Under the pieces are notes generated by a model. The model did not search any database. It saw only the letters and a list, made by a program, of their open reading frames with translations, and was not told the origin of the DNA. The translations under genes and the position numbers were made by a program. From positions 1,919,514 through 1,983,513 of the forward strand of contig NZ_CP038865.1 of NCBI RefSeq assembly GCF_004792515.1: DNA of 64,000 nucleotides, given 5' to 3'. Shown here piece by piece: positions 48,677 to 58,770 of the stretch (position 1 is the stretch's first letter; every line of letters begins with the position of its first letter). The DNA comes from Vagococcus xieshaowenii. GTDB lineage: Bacteria; Bacillota; Bacilli; Lactobacillales; Vagococcaceae.

Positions 48677-49087
48677 TTAATTACCTTCCATTTGCTTATC
48701 AGTAAAAGAATAAGGTAACAATTCTCCTACTGTTGTTTCTTTTAGTTTGCCCTCTCTACTAACAAGCGTCACACCCATCGTTGGTTCACAAAACTCAATC
48801 ATGACTTGACGACATGCCCCGCATGGCGCTACAGGATCTTCTGATTTAGCCGCTACGACTAAATGTTTGAATTCTGTATGACCTTCTGATACTGCTTTAA
48901 AAAAGGCTGTTCTCTCTGCACAATTAGTTAAACCGAATGAAGCATTTTCAATATTAACACCGGTATATACTTGACCTTCCTTCGTTACTAAACAAGCGCC
49001 AACCGGAAAATGAGAATACGGTACATAAGAGTGTTCATAAGCAGCTTGTGCTAAATCCACCCATTCATTCTTCTTCGTTTCACACAT
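48677..49087 (-). CDS. cdd: Cytidine deaminase
   Basis: Cdd turns (deoxy)cytidine into (deoxy)uridine. The 136-residue protein has the zinc site: Cys and catalytic Glu in NCAERTAFF (about 56-64) and the two cysteines of PCGACRQ (about 89-95). It is the small tetrameric form. It lies 19 bases after pdp. Confidence 0.96.
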   Translation of the reverse strand: MCETKKNEWVDLAQAAYEHSYVPYSHFPVGACLVTKEGQVYTGVNIENASFGLTNCAERTAFFKAVSEGHTEFKHLVVAAKSEDPVAPCGACRQVMIEFCEPTMGVTLVSREGKLKETTVGELLPYSFTDKQMEGN

Positions 49088-49105
49088 CTCTTTTCTCCTT
49101 AAACC

Positions 49106-50416
49106 TTATTCGGTTACAATACCGTGAATTAATTTTGGTTCTTCTGCTGATTCACCAATCGTCATGCTGTCATAGATTTTTTGGACAACTTCTTGGACAT
49201 CTTCTGTATTAGAGTAGATAGTTACTAAAGAATCACCTTGTGCTACTTGTGCGCCAACTTTTTTGTTTAAAATTAAGCCCACTGTATAGTCGATAGACTC
49301 TTCTTTTGTTTTACGACCAGCACCTAACATCATTGCCGCAACACCCATGCTTTCTGCTTGAATATCACTAACAAAACCTGATGATTTAGCCGGAACTTCG
49401 TAAACATATTTTGCTTCACCAAATTTACTATAATCATCAATCACACTTGGGTCGCCCCCTTGATTGATAATCATTTCTCTGAATTTGTCTAACGCTTTAC
49501 CAGAATGTAGTGCATCTTCTAATAACGTACGCGCTTCTTCTAGAGTATCAGCTTTTTTGGCTAAAACAACCATTTGACTGCCTAATATATAAACAAGTTC
49601 TTCCAAATCTTTAGGGCCTGTTCCTTTAAGCATTTCAATAGCTTCAATAACTTCTAATGAGTTACCAATAGCATTACCTAGTGGTTCAGACATATTGGAA
49701 ATAACTGCCATTGTTTGACGTCCAGCTAATTTACCAATTCTAACCATTGTATGAGCTAAACGCTTAGCGTCCTCAATATTCTTCATGAATGCCCCGTCAC
49801 CGGTTGTAACATCAAGTACAATAGCATCCGCTCCTGAAGCAATTTTTTTACTCATAATCGAACTTGCGATTAATGGAATAGAGTTGACTGTTGCTGTTAC
49901 ATCGCGTAGGGCGTACATTTTTTTATCGGCTGGTGCTAAATCTGCAGATTGACCTGTTACAGCCACTTTTGTATCATTCACCAATCGAATAAAATCATCG
50001 CTAGGGATTTCAACTTTGAAGTTAGGGATCGATTCTAATTTATCAATTGTCCCACCGGTATGACCTAAGCCACGACCTGACATTTTCGCAACGGGAACTC
50101 CTACTGCGGCTACTAATGGTGCTAACACAATCGTTGTTGTATCACCAACACCACCGGTTGAATGTTTATCAACTTTTACACCCTCAATTGAGGCTAAATC
50201 GATCACATCACCTGAATGTGCCATCGCTAGAGTTAAATAAGTAATCTCTTCATCTGTCATATCTTGAAAAAAGGTACTCATTAAAAAAGCGCTCATCTGA
50301 TAATCTGGAATTGATCCATCAGTGTAACCACTAACTATAAATCCGATTTCTTCCTTAGATAAGCTCCCACCATCACGTTTTTTTTCAATTAAATCGACCA
50401 TTCTCATTGTATCCAT
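49106..50416 (-). CDS. pdp: Pyrimidine-nucleoside phosphorylase
   Basis: Pdp splits uridine and thymidine with phosphate. The 436-residue protein has the signature [17 protein letters not shown] (about 114-130) and [12 protein letters not shown] (about 83-94) for phosphate and potassium binding. It is the first enzyme gene behind the regulatory gap with two promoters and two operator-like palindromes (50432-50546). Confidence 0.95.
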   Translation of the reverse strand: MDTMRMVDLIEKKRDGGSLSKEEIGFIVSGYTDGSIPDYQMSAFLMSTFFQDMTDEEITYLTLAMAHSGDVIDLASIEGVKVDKHSTGGVGDTTTIVLAPLVAAVGVPVAKMSGRGLGHTGGTIDKLESIPNFKVEIPSDDFIRLVNDTKVAVTGQSADLAPADKKMYALRDVTATVNSIPLIASSIMSKKIASGADAIVLDVTTGDGAFMKNIEDAKRLAHTMVRIGKLAGRQTMAVISNMSEPLGNAIGNSLEVIEAIEMLKGTGPKDLEELVYILGSQMVVLAKKADTLEEARTLLEDALHSGKALDKFREMIINQGGDPSVIDDYSKFGEAKYVYEVPAKSSGFVSDIQAESMGVAAMMLGAGRKTKEESIDYTVGLILNKKVGAQVAQGDSLVTIYSNTEDVQEVVQKIYDSMTIGESAEEPKLIHGIVTE

Positions 50417-50431
50417 CCTCCTACATTGTCT

Positions 50432-50460
50432 ATTATAGCTAACTCCTATATAAAGGTAAA
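50432..50460 (-). promoter_or_regulatory. Promoter P2 of the pdp operon
   Basis: The minus strand has TTTACC (50455-50460), a 17-base spacer and TATAAT (50432-50437), close to the pdp start. A perfect palindrome lies just upstream at 50472-50485. Confidence 0.65.
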
Positions 50461-50471
50461 AAAGAAATTTT

Positions 50472-50485
50472 GTAAAACGTTTTAC
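50472..50485. promoter_or_regulatory. Operator-like palindrome GTAAAACGTTTTAC
   Basis: This is a perfect 14-base palindrome with a central CG, the form bound by LacI/GalR-family regulators. It lies 12 bases upstream of P2 and downstream of P1. The neighbouring LacI-family regulator is the obvious candidate to bind it. Confidence 0.65.
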
Positions 50486-50521
50486 TCAGTTCGTACGTTC
50501 GTGTATGAACCGCTTTCATTA

Positions 50522-50550
50522 ACATGATAGCACTTAGTAAGTGCTAGGTC
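50522..50550 (-). promoter_or_regulatory. Promoter P1 of the pdp operon with palindromic spacer
   Basis: The minus strand has TTGACC at about 50547-50552, a 17-base spacer and TATCAT at about 50524-50529. A perfect 9-1-9 palindrome (50528-50546) fills the spacer and overlaps the stop codon of the regulator gene. Confidence 0.55.
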
Positions 50551-51560
50551 AACCGTTTTACTGAATCTCTAATGATTAATTTGGTAGGGAAAATTTTATT
50601 TGGAATCTTACGTTTAGGGTCGTTAATCGCCTGTAACATAAACTTACCGGCTGTTCGCCCTAAATCTAAAACTGGTTGGTAAACTGTCGTTAAAGAAGGT
50701 GAAGCAAAACGGCTAATTTCTAAGCCATCAAATCCTACTACCGAAATGTCATCAGGTACTCGTTTACCTGCCTCCATAATAGCTTGATACGCTCCTATTG
50801 CCATTTGATCATTTGTACAAATAAGTGCCGTAAATGGAATGTTTTTCTCAAGTAATTGTTTCGTCCCGTTATACCCTCCACGAATAGTTAAAAAACTACT
50901 CTCGATTAAACGTGGGTTGTGTTCGATATGATGGTCTTCCAAACAATTTAAAAAGCCTGTAATGCGTTCAGACAGTTGATAATAGTCGCCAATTTCACGT
51001 AAAAAAGCAATCTCTTTATGACCATTTTCAAGTAAATATTCCGTTGCATCATAAACCCCTTGATATTCTTCAACCAGCAACTTGCCTTCATTACGCGTAT
51101 TTTTCCCTAAATCGATTAATATAAGCGGCACTTCACGGTTCACAACTTTGCTATTCTTCAAGATGGCATCATCTAAAATATTGGGAGTGGCAATCACGAT
51201 TCCCTCGACTGAACGACGCATTAATTCATTAAAATATTTTGCTTCCAATCGTTTGTCATGATTGGTATTACATAACAAAATCATATAACCAGCTGCGTTT
51301 AGTTGTTCTTCAATACCTTCGATTAATTTTGAGAAAAAGAAGTCGGTCACGTCAGGTACAATCATTCCAATTGTCTTAGATTTTCTCATTACCATATTTT
51401 GAGCAAAAAAGTCTGGTTGGTAATTAAATTCTTCTACCACTTTCATCACTTTTTTACGTGTTTCTACACTAAATCGATCGCCTTTGTTATTTAAAATTTG
51501 AGAAACGGTCGTAGTCGAAACGCCTGCTGCTTCAGCGATATCTTTGATTGTTACTTTCAT
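50544..51560 (-). CDS. LacI/GalR-family transcriptional regulator
   Basis: This 338-residue regulator begins MKVTIKDIAEAAGVSTTTVS with the LacI helix-turn-helix and hinge (about 1-55). A periplasmic-binding-like sensor domain follows (about 60-335). I use the ATG at 51560; an ATG four codons upstream is possible. It lies directly before the pdp operon on the same strand. Together with the operator-like palindromes this suggests that it controls nucleoside use, responding perhaps to a ribose or nucleoside-derived effector. It is not CcpA by context. Confidence 0.88.
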   Translation of the reverse strand: MKVTIKDIAEAAGVSTTTVSQILNNKGDRFSVETRKKVMKVVEEFNYQPDFFAQNMVMRKSKTIGMIVPDVTDFFFSKLIEGIEEQLNAAGYMILLCNTNHDKRLEAKYFNELMRRSVEGIVIATPNILDDAILKNSKVVNREVPLILIDLGKNTRNEGKLLVEEYQGVYDATEYLLENGHKEIAFLREIGDYYQLSERITGFLNCLEDHHIEHNPRLIESSFLTIRGGYNGTKQLLEKNIPFTALICTNDQMAIGAYQAIMEAGKRVPDDISVVGFDGLEISRFASPSLTTVYQPVLDLGRTAGKFMLQAINDPKRKIPNKIFPTKLIIRDSVKRLT

Positions 51561-51694
51561 GATAGCCCACATACACTCCTGTTCTATGTTATAAAGAAAT
51601 AGTACCATAAATTTCCCCTCTGTGCGTTAGTTTCTATTATTTATTTCATCATGCTTAAGGTATAATTAAATTAAAAAACATGCAGGTACTCGTT

Positions 51695-52654
51695 ATGAAA
51701 AAAAAACTTTTAAACTATTTAATGCACCACGCCAGACAACCTATTTCTAGCGCTACTTTAATTAAACATTTCCCTGAAAAACTTTCACTTCTTCTTGAAG
51801 AACTAAGCGAGGATCATTCTCTTGAAATAACCCAAGATACTGTTATTTATTATCCTGAACCTCCTTTATCGATCCCCAACTTAACGAATCAATTACAAAA
51901 CAAATGGCCGATGATAACTATTGACCATCAAGCAATTCTATCTTCAACTAATACTGTTTTAAAACAGATGATTCAATCTAAAGAAATCACAAGCGAGCAT
52001 CCTTATTTATTAATCGCTGATAAACAGACAAATGGCCGTGGACGTTTAGGGCGCCAGTTCGTCTCGGATATATACAATGGGCTTTATCTAAGTCTCTATA
52101 TTCCTTTTAACGTAAGTAGCCATGAGCTTCCTGCTTTTACCCTAATCGCAGCGGCTGCCCTCACACAAACAATAGAAAAACTAACAGGATTTGAGATTGG
52201 TATTAAGTGGGTCAACGATTTATATTTTAATCAAAAAAAAATTGCGGGTATTTTGACAGAAACAACCCTTGATTTAGAAACTAATCAGATCAACGGCATC
52301 ATCATTGGAACAGGTGTCAACCTGAGTGCCTTTCCTGAGCAGATTCCTGTTGACTTACAGCATAAGATGGGGGCTTTGTTTGAGCCAGGTCATGAATCAA
52401 TCACTAGAGAAGAACTTATCACTAATTATTTGAATCATTTATCTTCCCTACTAAACGATCCATCCAAAGCTTATTATCCGATTTACTGTAAACATTCCTT
52501 TGTTTTAGGCAAAGAAATTAGCTTTCAAAAAAATGGAAAAACGATCACAGGACAAGCTGTTAAGATTATGGAAGATGGACGCTTACTTGTAACCTTACCC
52601 GATTTATCAACGATCACCCTCTTGGCAGGTGAAATTAGTTTGCAATCTTATTAA
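51695..52654 (+). CDS. birA: Biotin--protein ligase and biotin repressor BirA
   Basis: This 319-residue protein has an N-terminal winged helix (about 1-60), so it may act as a repressor, and a ligase domain. It has the biotinyl-AMP loop GRGRLGRQF (near 114-122), WVND near residue 170 and KIAGILTET (near 181). The start at 51695 (MKKKLLNYL) follows GCAGGT by 7 bases; an ATG five codons upstream has no ribosome binding site. It attaches biotin to carboxylase carrier proteins. It is transcribed away from the LacI-family gene. Confidence 0.93.
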   Translation: MKKKLLNYLMHHARQPISSATLIKHFPEKLSLLLEELSEDHSLEITQDTVIYYPEPPLSIPNLTNQLQNKWPMITIDHQAILSSTNTVLKQMIQSKEITSEHPYLLIADKQTNGRGRLGRQFVSDIYNGLYLSLYIPFNVSSHELPAFTLIAAAALTQTIEKLTGFEIGIKWVNDLYFNQKKIAGILTETTLDLETNQINGIIIGTGVNLSAFPEQIPVDLQHKMGALFEPGHESITREELITNYLNHLSSLLNDPSKAYYPIYCKHSFVLGKEISFQKNGKTITGQAVKIMEDGRLLVTLPDLSTITLLAGEISLQSY

Positions 52655-52988
52655 TCTCTTTCTTGAATTAATAGTTATATGATTTTTTTTGTCATTTTCT
52701 CTAGTTTTTTTCGCCAAAATAGCTAAATTTCACCTAAAAAATGAGACGTTTTGTGGTAATAAAACTAAAAAACGGCTACCTCTATACACTATTCCAAAAA
52801 AATTAACACGTTAATCTCTTTTTTCTTGCCAAAAAAAATAATGGATAGACGTTTTTTTGAAATATTTTCCTATCAAAAATAACATATATTGTTAATAAAA
52901 CGAACATAATACATAGTTATTTGATATAATATAAAGAAATAGAACATTTTAATTTTTGGTGTTAACTCGTTTAGAAGGAGGATAAATT
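52655..52988. other. AT-rich gap between birA and the Mga-like gene
   Basis: This 334-base gap has no gene. It is very AT-rich and contains short inverted repeats (ATTAAC/GTTAAT near 52800) and, at its end, an extended -10 promoter (52922-52930) for the regulator gene. I see no clear terminator for birA. Confidence 0.7.
52922..52930 (+). promoter_or_regulatory. Extended -10 promoter of the Mga-like gene
   Basis: TGATATAAT (TGn plus TATAAT at 52925-52930) lies about 60 bases before the start codon. The -35 region is poor, as usual for this type. Confidence 0.65.
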
Positions 52989-54398
52989 ATGTATAAGTTA
53001 ATGGAAAAACAAGATCAAAAAAAATATCAATTATTAAAATATTTACAGAGTTCAGTTAACTCTACTTTTACAATGGATGAATTAATTGAGCAATTACAAC
53101 TATCTGAAGCAAAACTTTCTGAAATAATTGAAGAACTCCGTCTAGATTATCGTCAACACTATTCCCGTGAGCAAGAAGAAAACATGCTACAGCGTAATAA
53201 TTTTAACAAAGTTATTAAGGGCCCTAACTTTTCTGTTGAGCCGTTTTTTAATATCTTTATTAATAGAAGTATTCACTATGAACTGGCTGTAAGTTTGTTT
53301 TATAATCGAGAAATTAATTTCGAAAAATTAGTAATGGAACGACAAGTGAGCCATTCAACCGTTATGCGCTATTGGAAACACTTAAAAACTGTTCTTAATT
53401 CTTATAATATAAAGGTTGTAAAAGAACACGGATCGTTCATCTTAAAAGGATATGAAGAGCATATACGCTACTTTTTTTTCATATTATTTAGAGATAGTGG
53501 TGAAAAAATGTCTTCCTACATCAAAAGAACGGATCTCACCTTTTTTGATGATGCCTATACAGGAAGTAGCGTTACACAACAACAATTAGATGAAATCAAT
53601 TTATTTTTGGCCATTTGTTTAATTCGTATCAAAAAAGGATTTTATATTGAAAAAGAACCAGAGTATTTTTCAATCATTAATCAACTATACGATGTGAATA
53701 AATTTTTACCTACTTTTGAAAAATTTTATCTAAACAAACTGCCTGAAGCGTCTCTAAATAAAGAACTTTATTTTATGTATTTCTTCATTTGCACCTGGAC
53801 TAAGTATGATTTTGAAACGGTAAATGCAGTTAAAACATATATAACACCAGATAATTTGGATAATACTTTGTTTAGACTATGTAATAACATCATTTTTGAG
53901 GCGTCTCTTAAAAACAACCTACACTTATCACCTACTGCTTTCTTCTATCTATTTGCTAATTTATTAATTACTATTAGAAAAAATCAAGTATTTGGTGAAA
54001 TCATCAATGCTAATGAAGAAATCAGTGATATGGATCTGTTTAAACTTTTTTCAAATAAGTTACCTGAATCTTTTCATTTACAAAAAGATATTTCAATTGA
54101 ACAATTATTTATGATTTTTTATCCCATTTTCTTTACCAGTCGGAAAAACATAAAAATCCTTCTATTAAGCCGTTTCGGATTAGAATACATTTCTCTATTA
54201 AAGAAAAAAATTCCTCTTATGCTCAATTTGGATGTGACATTTGTTGATTTACTTTCGGAAGAACCGGACTTAATCATCAGTGATTCTTTTTATGAAAAAG
54301 AAGGAATTCCTACCTTTTATTTGCCCCCTTACCCCAATAACAAAGAATTATCCCGACTAACAGAATATATTTATAATCAAATGAAAAAAAGATTATAA
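52989..54398 (+). CDS. Mga-like transcriptional regulator
   Basis: This 469-residue protein has the layout of Mga/AtxA-type virulence regulators. There are two N-terminal helix-turn-helix segments (about 12-60 and 93-155, with SHSTVMRYWKHLKTVL in the second), a central helical region, and a C-terminal EIIB-like domain (about 385-469, with ILLLSRFGLEYISLL). Such proteins can respond to the PTS. It faces the WxL operon tail to tail across a shared terminator. Control of the WxL genes is a good guess but is not shown by the sequence. Confidence 0.8.
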   Translation: MYKLMEKQDQKKYQLLKYLQSSVNSTFTMDELIEQLQLSEAKLSEIIEELRLDYRQHYSREQEENMLQRNNFNKVIKGPNFSVEPFFNIFINRSIHYELAVSLFYNREINFEKLVMERQVSHSTVMRYWKHLKTVLNSYNIKVVKEHGSFILKGYEEHIRYFFFILFRDSGEKMSSYIKRTDLTFFDDAYTGSSVTQQQLDEINLFLAICLIRIKKGFYIEKEPEYFSIINQLYDVNKFLPTFEKFYLNKLPEASLNKELYFMYFFICTWTKYDFETVNAVKTYITPDNLDNTLFRLCNNIIFEASLKNNLHLSPTAFFYLFANLLITIRKNQVFGEIINANEEISDMDLFKLFSNKLPESFHLQKDISIEQLFMIFYPIFFTSRKNIKILLLSRFGLEYISLLKKKIPLMLNLDVTFVDLLSEEPDLIISDSFYEKEGIPTFYLPPYPNNKELSRLTEYIYNQMKKRL

Positions 54399-54437
54399 AA
54401 AAAGAAAGCAAATTTTTTATCTGCTTTCTTTTTTTTT
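54397..54437. terminator. Bidirectional terminator between Mga-like gene and WxL operon
   Basis: AAAGAAAGCA pairs with TGCTTTCTTT around an 11-base loop, with A and T runs on both sides. It ends both convergent units. Confidence 0.88.
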
Positions 54438-57400
54438 AATAATTAGGGGAACTAATAAGTGACCACGAAACCTCTGCTTGATAAGTTTCATCTACTTTTG
54501 CTTGTCCTCCTGGCACCTCAAGTATCACTTCTTCAGGATTCCAAACATACGTGGTTATTTTCTTTCCTATGTTTTGTTCGTTCAAATCTTTTGTTTCTAC
54601 TAGTGTTTTAGATTGTCCATCACTGGACAACTCAACTTTATGTCCAATTATTTTAGTTTCATCGGTTATTTCTCCAACAGATTCACTATAAATAGTACCT
54701 TTAGGAAGAACTAGTGTCGCTCCCTTTAACACCTCACCTGTTGTAGAGTGAAAAGCTGTTAAAGAGCTTTTGACTTCCCAACCGTTCTCATCTGCACGTC
54801 CATCTGAAACCTGTAACCATTGTTTAGATAACGGTTGACTCTTATCACCGATTTGTTTTATCGCTTGGTAACGCATCGCTTGATAAGAAAACGGAACTTC
54901 TCCAAATGTAATACCTGTTGGCGCATAGTCTAAGCGTAATACACCTTCTGCATTAGTAGTACCACCATTTTCCAGACCTTCTTCAGGTTCTTTTCCTGTT
55001 TCTGGGCTAGTTGGATCAACTGGTTTAGTTGGACCTACACTATTAATTGTTAGCGTTACTATCGTACTTAAACCACCCACTACACCCGAATCTGCCTCAG
55101 AAACAGATAGCATTACTTTATATACCCCGAATTCTGGTATAACTCCGGAAGTATCATAAATGATTTTATCGGTTAAATCATGATAATCACCATCTAAGAT
55201 TTTATAAGCATCTGCTTGTATAGAAGTAATTATCTGTTGTTTAAATTCCTCACTTGTCCACCCTTCAACCTCTTTAGTTGTCCACGTAATATCCTTAGCA
55301 CTTATACCTTCAGTTTTTGTTATTACATAAAGTTTACTGCTGAATTCAGCAATATTTCCTGCGGTATCAACTGCGGTTAAATAAATATCATAGACACCTT
55401 CCTTGGTTAAATAATTTGGTAGCGCTTGTTCTGTTTCTAATGTATAACTCAGGCTTACAGTTGTGTTAGGATTACTATCTTTTAGTTCTCTAACAAATTT
55501 TTCAGGCTCAGGTACAGCAGAATTTTCTAACAAATACTGTGAATATATTTTTCCTGTTGGAGCGGTCTTATCCATAACTGTCTTTTCATCAGTGGCGGAT
55601 TTCCCATTTAAAAAGGAATAAGCTTTCACTTTATTACCAGCTACAAATGGCGCTAACTCTTTAGCTACTTCAAATGAAAACTTCCCATTTTCATCAGCTT
55701 TAACAGTATAATTCTCATCCAATTCAATTGGACTCTCTATAGTATTATTTTCAGTTGGAAACGAGCTGTATCCACCGCTTGTTACTTCATCTGACAAACG
55801 TACATAGGCCCCTGCATTGGTTGAGCCCTTTACTGTCATTGCATTTGGATTTTCAGGTGTATCCATTAGTTCATTATCAATAGTAACCTCAACATCTGGA
55901 ATAAACTCAAACACTAATCGTTGGAACCCTGTTGATGTTCCTGTATTAAAGTTATCTTTGAAATTTTGAGCAATTTCTTGTGTCATTGACTCACCTTGAA
56001 TCTTTGAATTAGTAACTACCGCACTACTGTAAGGTATTACCATTCCAAACATTGGATTCCAACTGAAATCCGGCGCGTCTGGATTCAATGCTTCATTCGA
56101 ACGACTCCATGCTTTAACATGCTGCACATCTATATTAAATGTTCCAGCACTTCCTGACATGAAAATCAAGGCACTAACGCTATTATTTGGATTTTCAGTA
56201 AATCCAAAAGATACGCGATTAGCATCACTAAATTGGAATTTAGAATTCAGTCCAACATTAAAAATATAACGTGCTTTATTAGCCGATAAAATAAAATTCC
56301 CTAATCGATCTACTATAAATGAACTGTAATTCCCTACACTAACAACATCACTATTGGCATCAGTATTTTTCCGACCCGTTGCATTAATATTAAGTGTAGC
56401 ATTTTCTCCTACATGAAACATGGTCATATTAGTAGCTGATAAACCATTCCCCATCTTCAAAATATTTCTTTGATAGCCATTAGCATTAACCTCTACGGTA
56501 GAACCGCTATCTATATCAAACTTAGCACGACTTCCTAAGTTAATAATAGGATTAGTTCCTGTACCCGTTGATTCCATATTAAGTAATAACTGACTGTTAT
56601 CACTTATATTAAACGTTGCATTAGCTGCAGTTAAATTAATTGCTATTGCCCCTACACTTGTATCTGATATATTCATTTCAATCAAACTACTTTTACTTAA
56701 ATTAAACGAACCACTTGTATTGAAATGGATTAAACCATAAGTACCAGAATGGCTATCTTTGTTTACATACATTTTTGCGCCGTCTTCCATCGTAAAGGTT
56801 CCTGTACTATAAAAGTACAAAATCCCCCATGAATTACGGTTGTTATTTCCTGTATTAGTATAAGTATAAGAAATTTCTGAATTTTTTTTCATAATAAAAT
56901 TTGAAGAATACCTAGCACTAATCGCATGACCTGATAAACCTTCACCTGTATTATTAGTCTTATTCCCTGCAATCAAATTCAGTTTAGCATTTTCATACAG
57001 AATAACATCTCCAGCTGCCGTTAGATCAATATTAGTTGCATCATACGTTTCTAATATAGTTTCTGATCCTGCTAAAAACTCTATATTAGAAGACTCAAAA
57101 TTTTGTTGTAACGTAACCGAATTACCACCAGTAAAGGTTGTCCCATCAATTGGTGATACATAGCTATTAGCCGTAAACCTATTAACAAAGTTACCTGAAA
57201 TAGTGACAGGTATCGCCTGAGAACTTAACGTTTGGTTCCCATAATCACTCACATTATGAAATTTTTGTTTCGCTTTAGCTCCTGTTGCGCGGACAAAGCC
57301 ATAAAAATCTCTATGGTACGTATTTAAGTTTTGAACAATCACTTCAACGCCGGCACCATAAAAATCACTTCTAGTCGCTCTATAATCAAGTAGTTGGTTA

Positions 57401-58401
57401 TTTCCTTCAATAACATATACAGTATTAGCTGCCCAATTGCTTGGGCTGGTTGTCACAATAAAAGAATCCATCAATAACAAAACACGGACGCTAGTGCTTG
57501 TGATTGCCTTGTTATAGTCGGCTGTATCATACACCATTGCGAAAGCTTCTGAAGCTAATTCTCCAGATTCATACTTCTGTTTTAAATCTACTTCCACCGA
57601 CTCATATACTCCGGGCTCTTGTGCTCTAGGCACTTGATAATACTCAGCAAAGTATTGATCCAGTGTTATATCTTTAGGCAGTGGATTAGACACAGCCATA
57701 TCATTTTCTAACGCCACACTAGTATCAAATGTTCTTGGCTTAATAGTATTTACTTCTTTATTTACTTCATTTTTTTCTTCTTTTGATTCTTCCAATGTAG
57801 GTTGATTCGTTACTTTTACTTCTTCGTTTTGAGCATCATTCATTTCTTTTTTACTTTCAGATGATTCTGTCGATGAACTAGCGTGCCCTTTTTCATCTAA
57901 TACGTCTTCTTTTAATACTTCTTCTTTACTTTTTTCATATTGAATTAAAACTTCATTTGATAAGGTAACCAATACACCATCGTCTTTTTCAATATAAAGA
58001 CGTGCTTGATTATTTTTTAATTGATCAGGCAATAATTTAAATTGAAGTTTAACTGGCTCTTTTTTATCTCCTACCATCTCATATTCAAGTACTTGATGAT
58101 CATTTGTCACAGTGATTGGAGAAGCGCTTGATTCATATGTCATACCTGGTTCAAAAAAAACACGATAGGTTTCTTTGTTGATACTTGCTATTTCTTCAGA
58201 TGAAACTGTCTGATCATCTATCATAATAGAAAAAGATAACTCTTTATCTGACAGTACCGCTTCATGACTATCATTGACGGTAACTTTTATAGGTGAATCT
58301 GTTGGAAGTGAAACTTCTTCAGATACCGCTATGCTTATGGGGGCTATGAAGGATTGAATTATTAGAATACCTGATAATAGATATTTAATTATGTTGTTCA
58401 C
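54436..58401 (-). CDS. Large WxL-domain cell-surface protein
   Basis: This 1321-residue surface protein has a signal peptide (about 1-28), then a long acidic, serine- and glutamate-rich stretch (about 165-225). Next come a region rich in short beta-strand repeats (about 340-800, likely a right-handed beta-helix of the pectate-lyase type), Ig-like segments (about 860-1130), and a PTSPETGKEPEEG linker. The WxL domain at the C-terminus (about 1170-1321) has the first motif in NGWEVK and the second WSL near residue 1314. WxL domains bind peptidoglycan without covalent attachment. A role in adhesion or polymer binding is likely. It is the last gene of the WxL operon and overlaps the small sortase-type gene by four bases. 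Confidence 0.88.
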   Translation of the reverse strand: MNNIIKYLLSGILIIQSFIAPISIAVSEEVSLPTDSPIKVTVNDSHEAVLSDKELSFSIMIDDQTVSSEEIASINKETYRVFFEPGMTYESSASPITVTNDHQVLEYEMVGDKKEPVKLQFKLLPDQLKNNQARLYIEKDDGVLVTLSNEVLIQYEKSKEEVLKEDVLDEKGHASSSTESSESKKEMNDAQNEEVKVTNQPTLEESKEEKNEVNKEVNTIKPRTFDTSVALENDMAVSNPLPKDITLDQYFAEYYQVPRAQEPGVYESVEVDLKQKYESGELASEAFAMVYDTADYNKAITSTSVRVLLLMDSFIVTTSPSNWAANTVYVIEGNNQLLDYRATRSDFYGAGVEVIVQNLNTYHRDFYGFVRATGAKAKQKFHNVSDYGNQTLSSQAIPVTISGNFVNRFTANSYVSPIDGTTFTGGNSVTLQQNFESSNIEFLAGSETILETYDATNIDLTAAGDVILYENAKLNLIAGNKTNNTGEGLSGHAISARYSSNFIMKKNSEISYTYTNTGNNNRNSWGILYFYSTGTFTMEDGAKMYVNKDSHSGTYGLIHFNTSGSFNLSKSSLIEMNISDTSVGAIAINLTAANATFNISDNSQLLLNMESTGTGTNPIINLGSRAKFDIDSGSTVEVNANGYQRNILKMGNGLSATNMTMFHVGENATLNINATGRKNTDANSDVVSVGNYSSFIVDRLGNFILSANKARYIFNVGLNSKFQFSDANRVSFGFTENPNNSVSALIFMSGSAGTFNIDVQHVKAWSRSNEALNPDAPDFSWNPMFGMVIPYSSAVVTNSKIQGESMTQEIAQNFKDNFNTGTSTGFQRLVFEFIPDVEVTIDNELMDTPENPNAMTVKGSTNAGAYVRLSDEVTSGGYSSFPTENNTIESPIELDENYTVKADENGKFSFEVAKELAPFVAGNKVKAYSFLNGKSATDEKTVMDKTAPTGKIYSQYLLENSAVPEPEKFVRELKDSNPNTTVSLSYTLETEQALPNYLTKEGVYDIYLTAVDTAGNIAEFSSKLYVITKTEGISAKDITWTTKEVEGWTSEEFKQQIITSIQADAYKILDGDYHDLTDKIIYDTSGVIPEFGVYKVMLSVSEADSGVVGGLSTIVTLTINSVGPTKPVDPTSPETGKEPEEGLENGGTTNAEGVLRLDYAPTGITFGEVPFSYQAMRYQAIKQIGDKSQPLSKQWLQVSDGRADENGWEVKSSLTAFHSTTGEVLKGATLVLPKGTIYSESVGEITDETKIIGHKVELSSDGQSKTLVETKDLNEQNIGKKITTYVWNPEEVILEVPGGQAKVDETYQAEVSWSLISSPNY

Positions 58402-58727
58402 TTCCCTTCACCTACTTTCTGATTTTTTTTATTGATGACTATTAAGTAAAGACTCATACCTATCATCAACCAACCTATACGATGAAGAATATATATGGAT
58501 TCTTCATCTGTTTGTGGTAATTTATTGGTTTCTTTCAATGTAGATTTCCCATTAGGTCCTAAAGGTTTTTTAGGTTCGGGATGCTTTACATCTCCCCATC
58601 CAGCTAACGTTAAACTAGCTTCTGTCTGTCCGATTGATGATTCATTGGCCAAACTCGTGGTAGGGATAAATAATAGAAATGTTAACATCAATACGAAGTA
58701 GCAAGTTAGAGAACATCTTTTTTTCAT
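58398..58727 (-). CDS. Small sortase-type surface protein with LPQTD motif
   Basis: This 109-residue protein starts at 58727 (MKKRCSLTCYF, behind GGAAGGGG). It has a signal peptide (about 1-28), a short polar region, then LPQTDEES near residue 70, a hydrophobic segment (about 79-97) and a basic tail (KKNQK). The layout is that of the small LPXTG protein present in WxL loci, but the glycine of the motif is replaced by aspartate. A dedicated sortase, loss of anchoring, or simple membrane retention are all possible. Confidence 0.8.
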   Translation of the reverse strand: MKKRCSLTCYFVLMLTFLLFIPTTSLANESSIGQTEASLTLAGWGDVKHPEPKKPLGPNGKSTLKETNKLPQTDEESIYILHRIGWLMIGMSLYLIVINKKNQKVGEGK

Positions 58728-58770
58728 AGTCTGCCCCTTCCTTTTGCTCTTATTTTCTTCGTTTTCTGAT

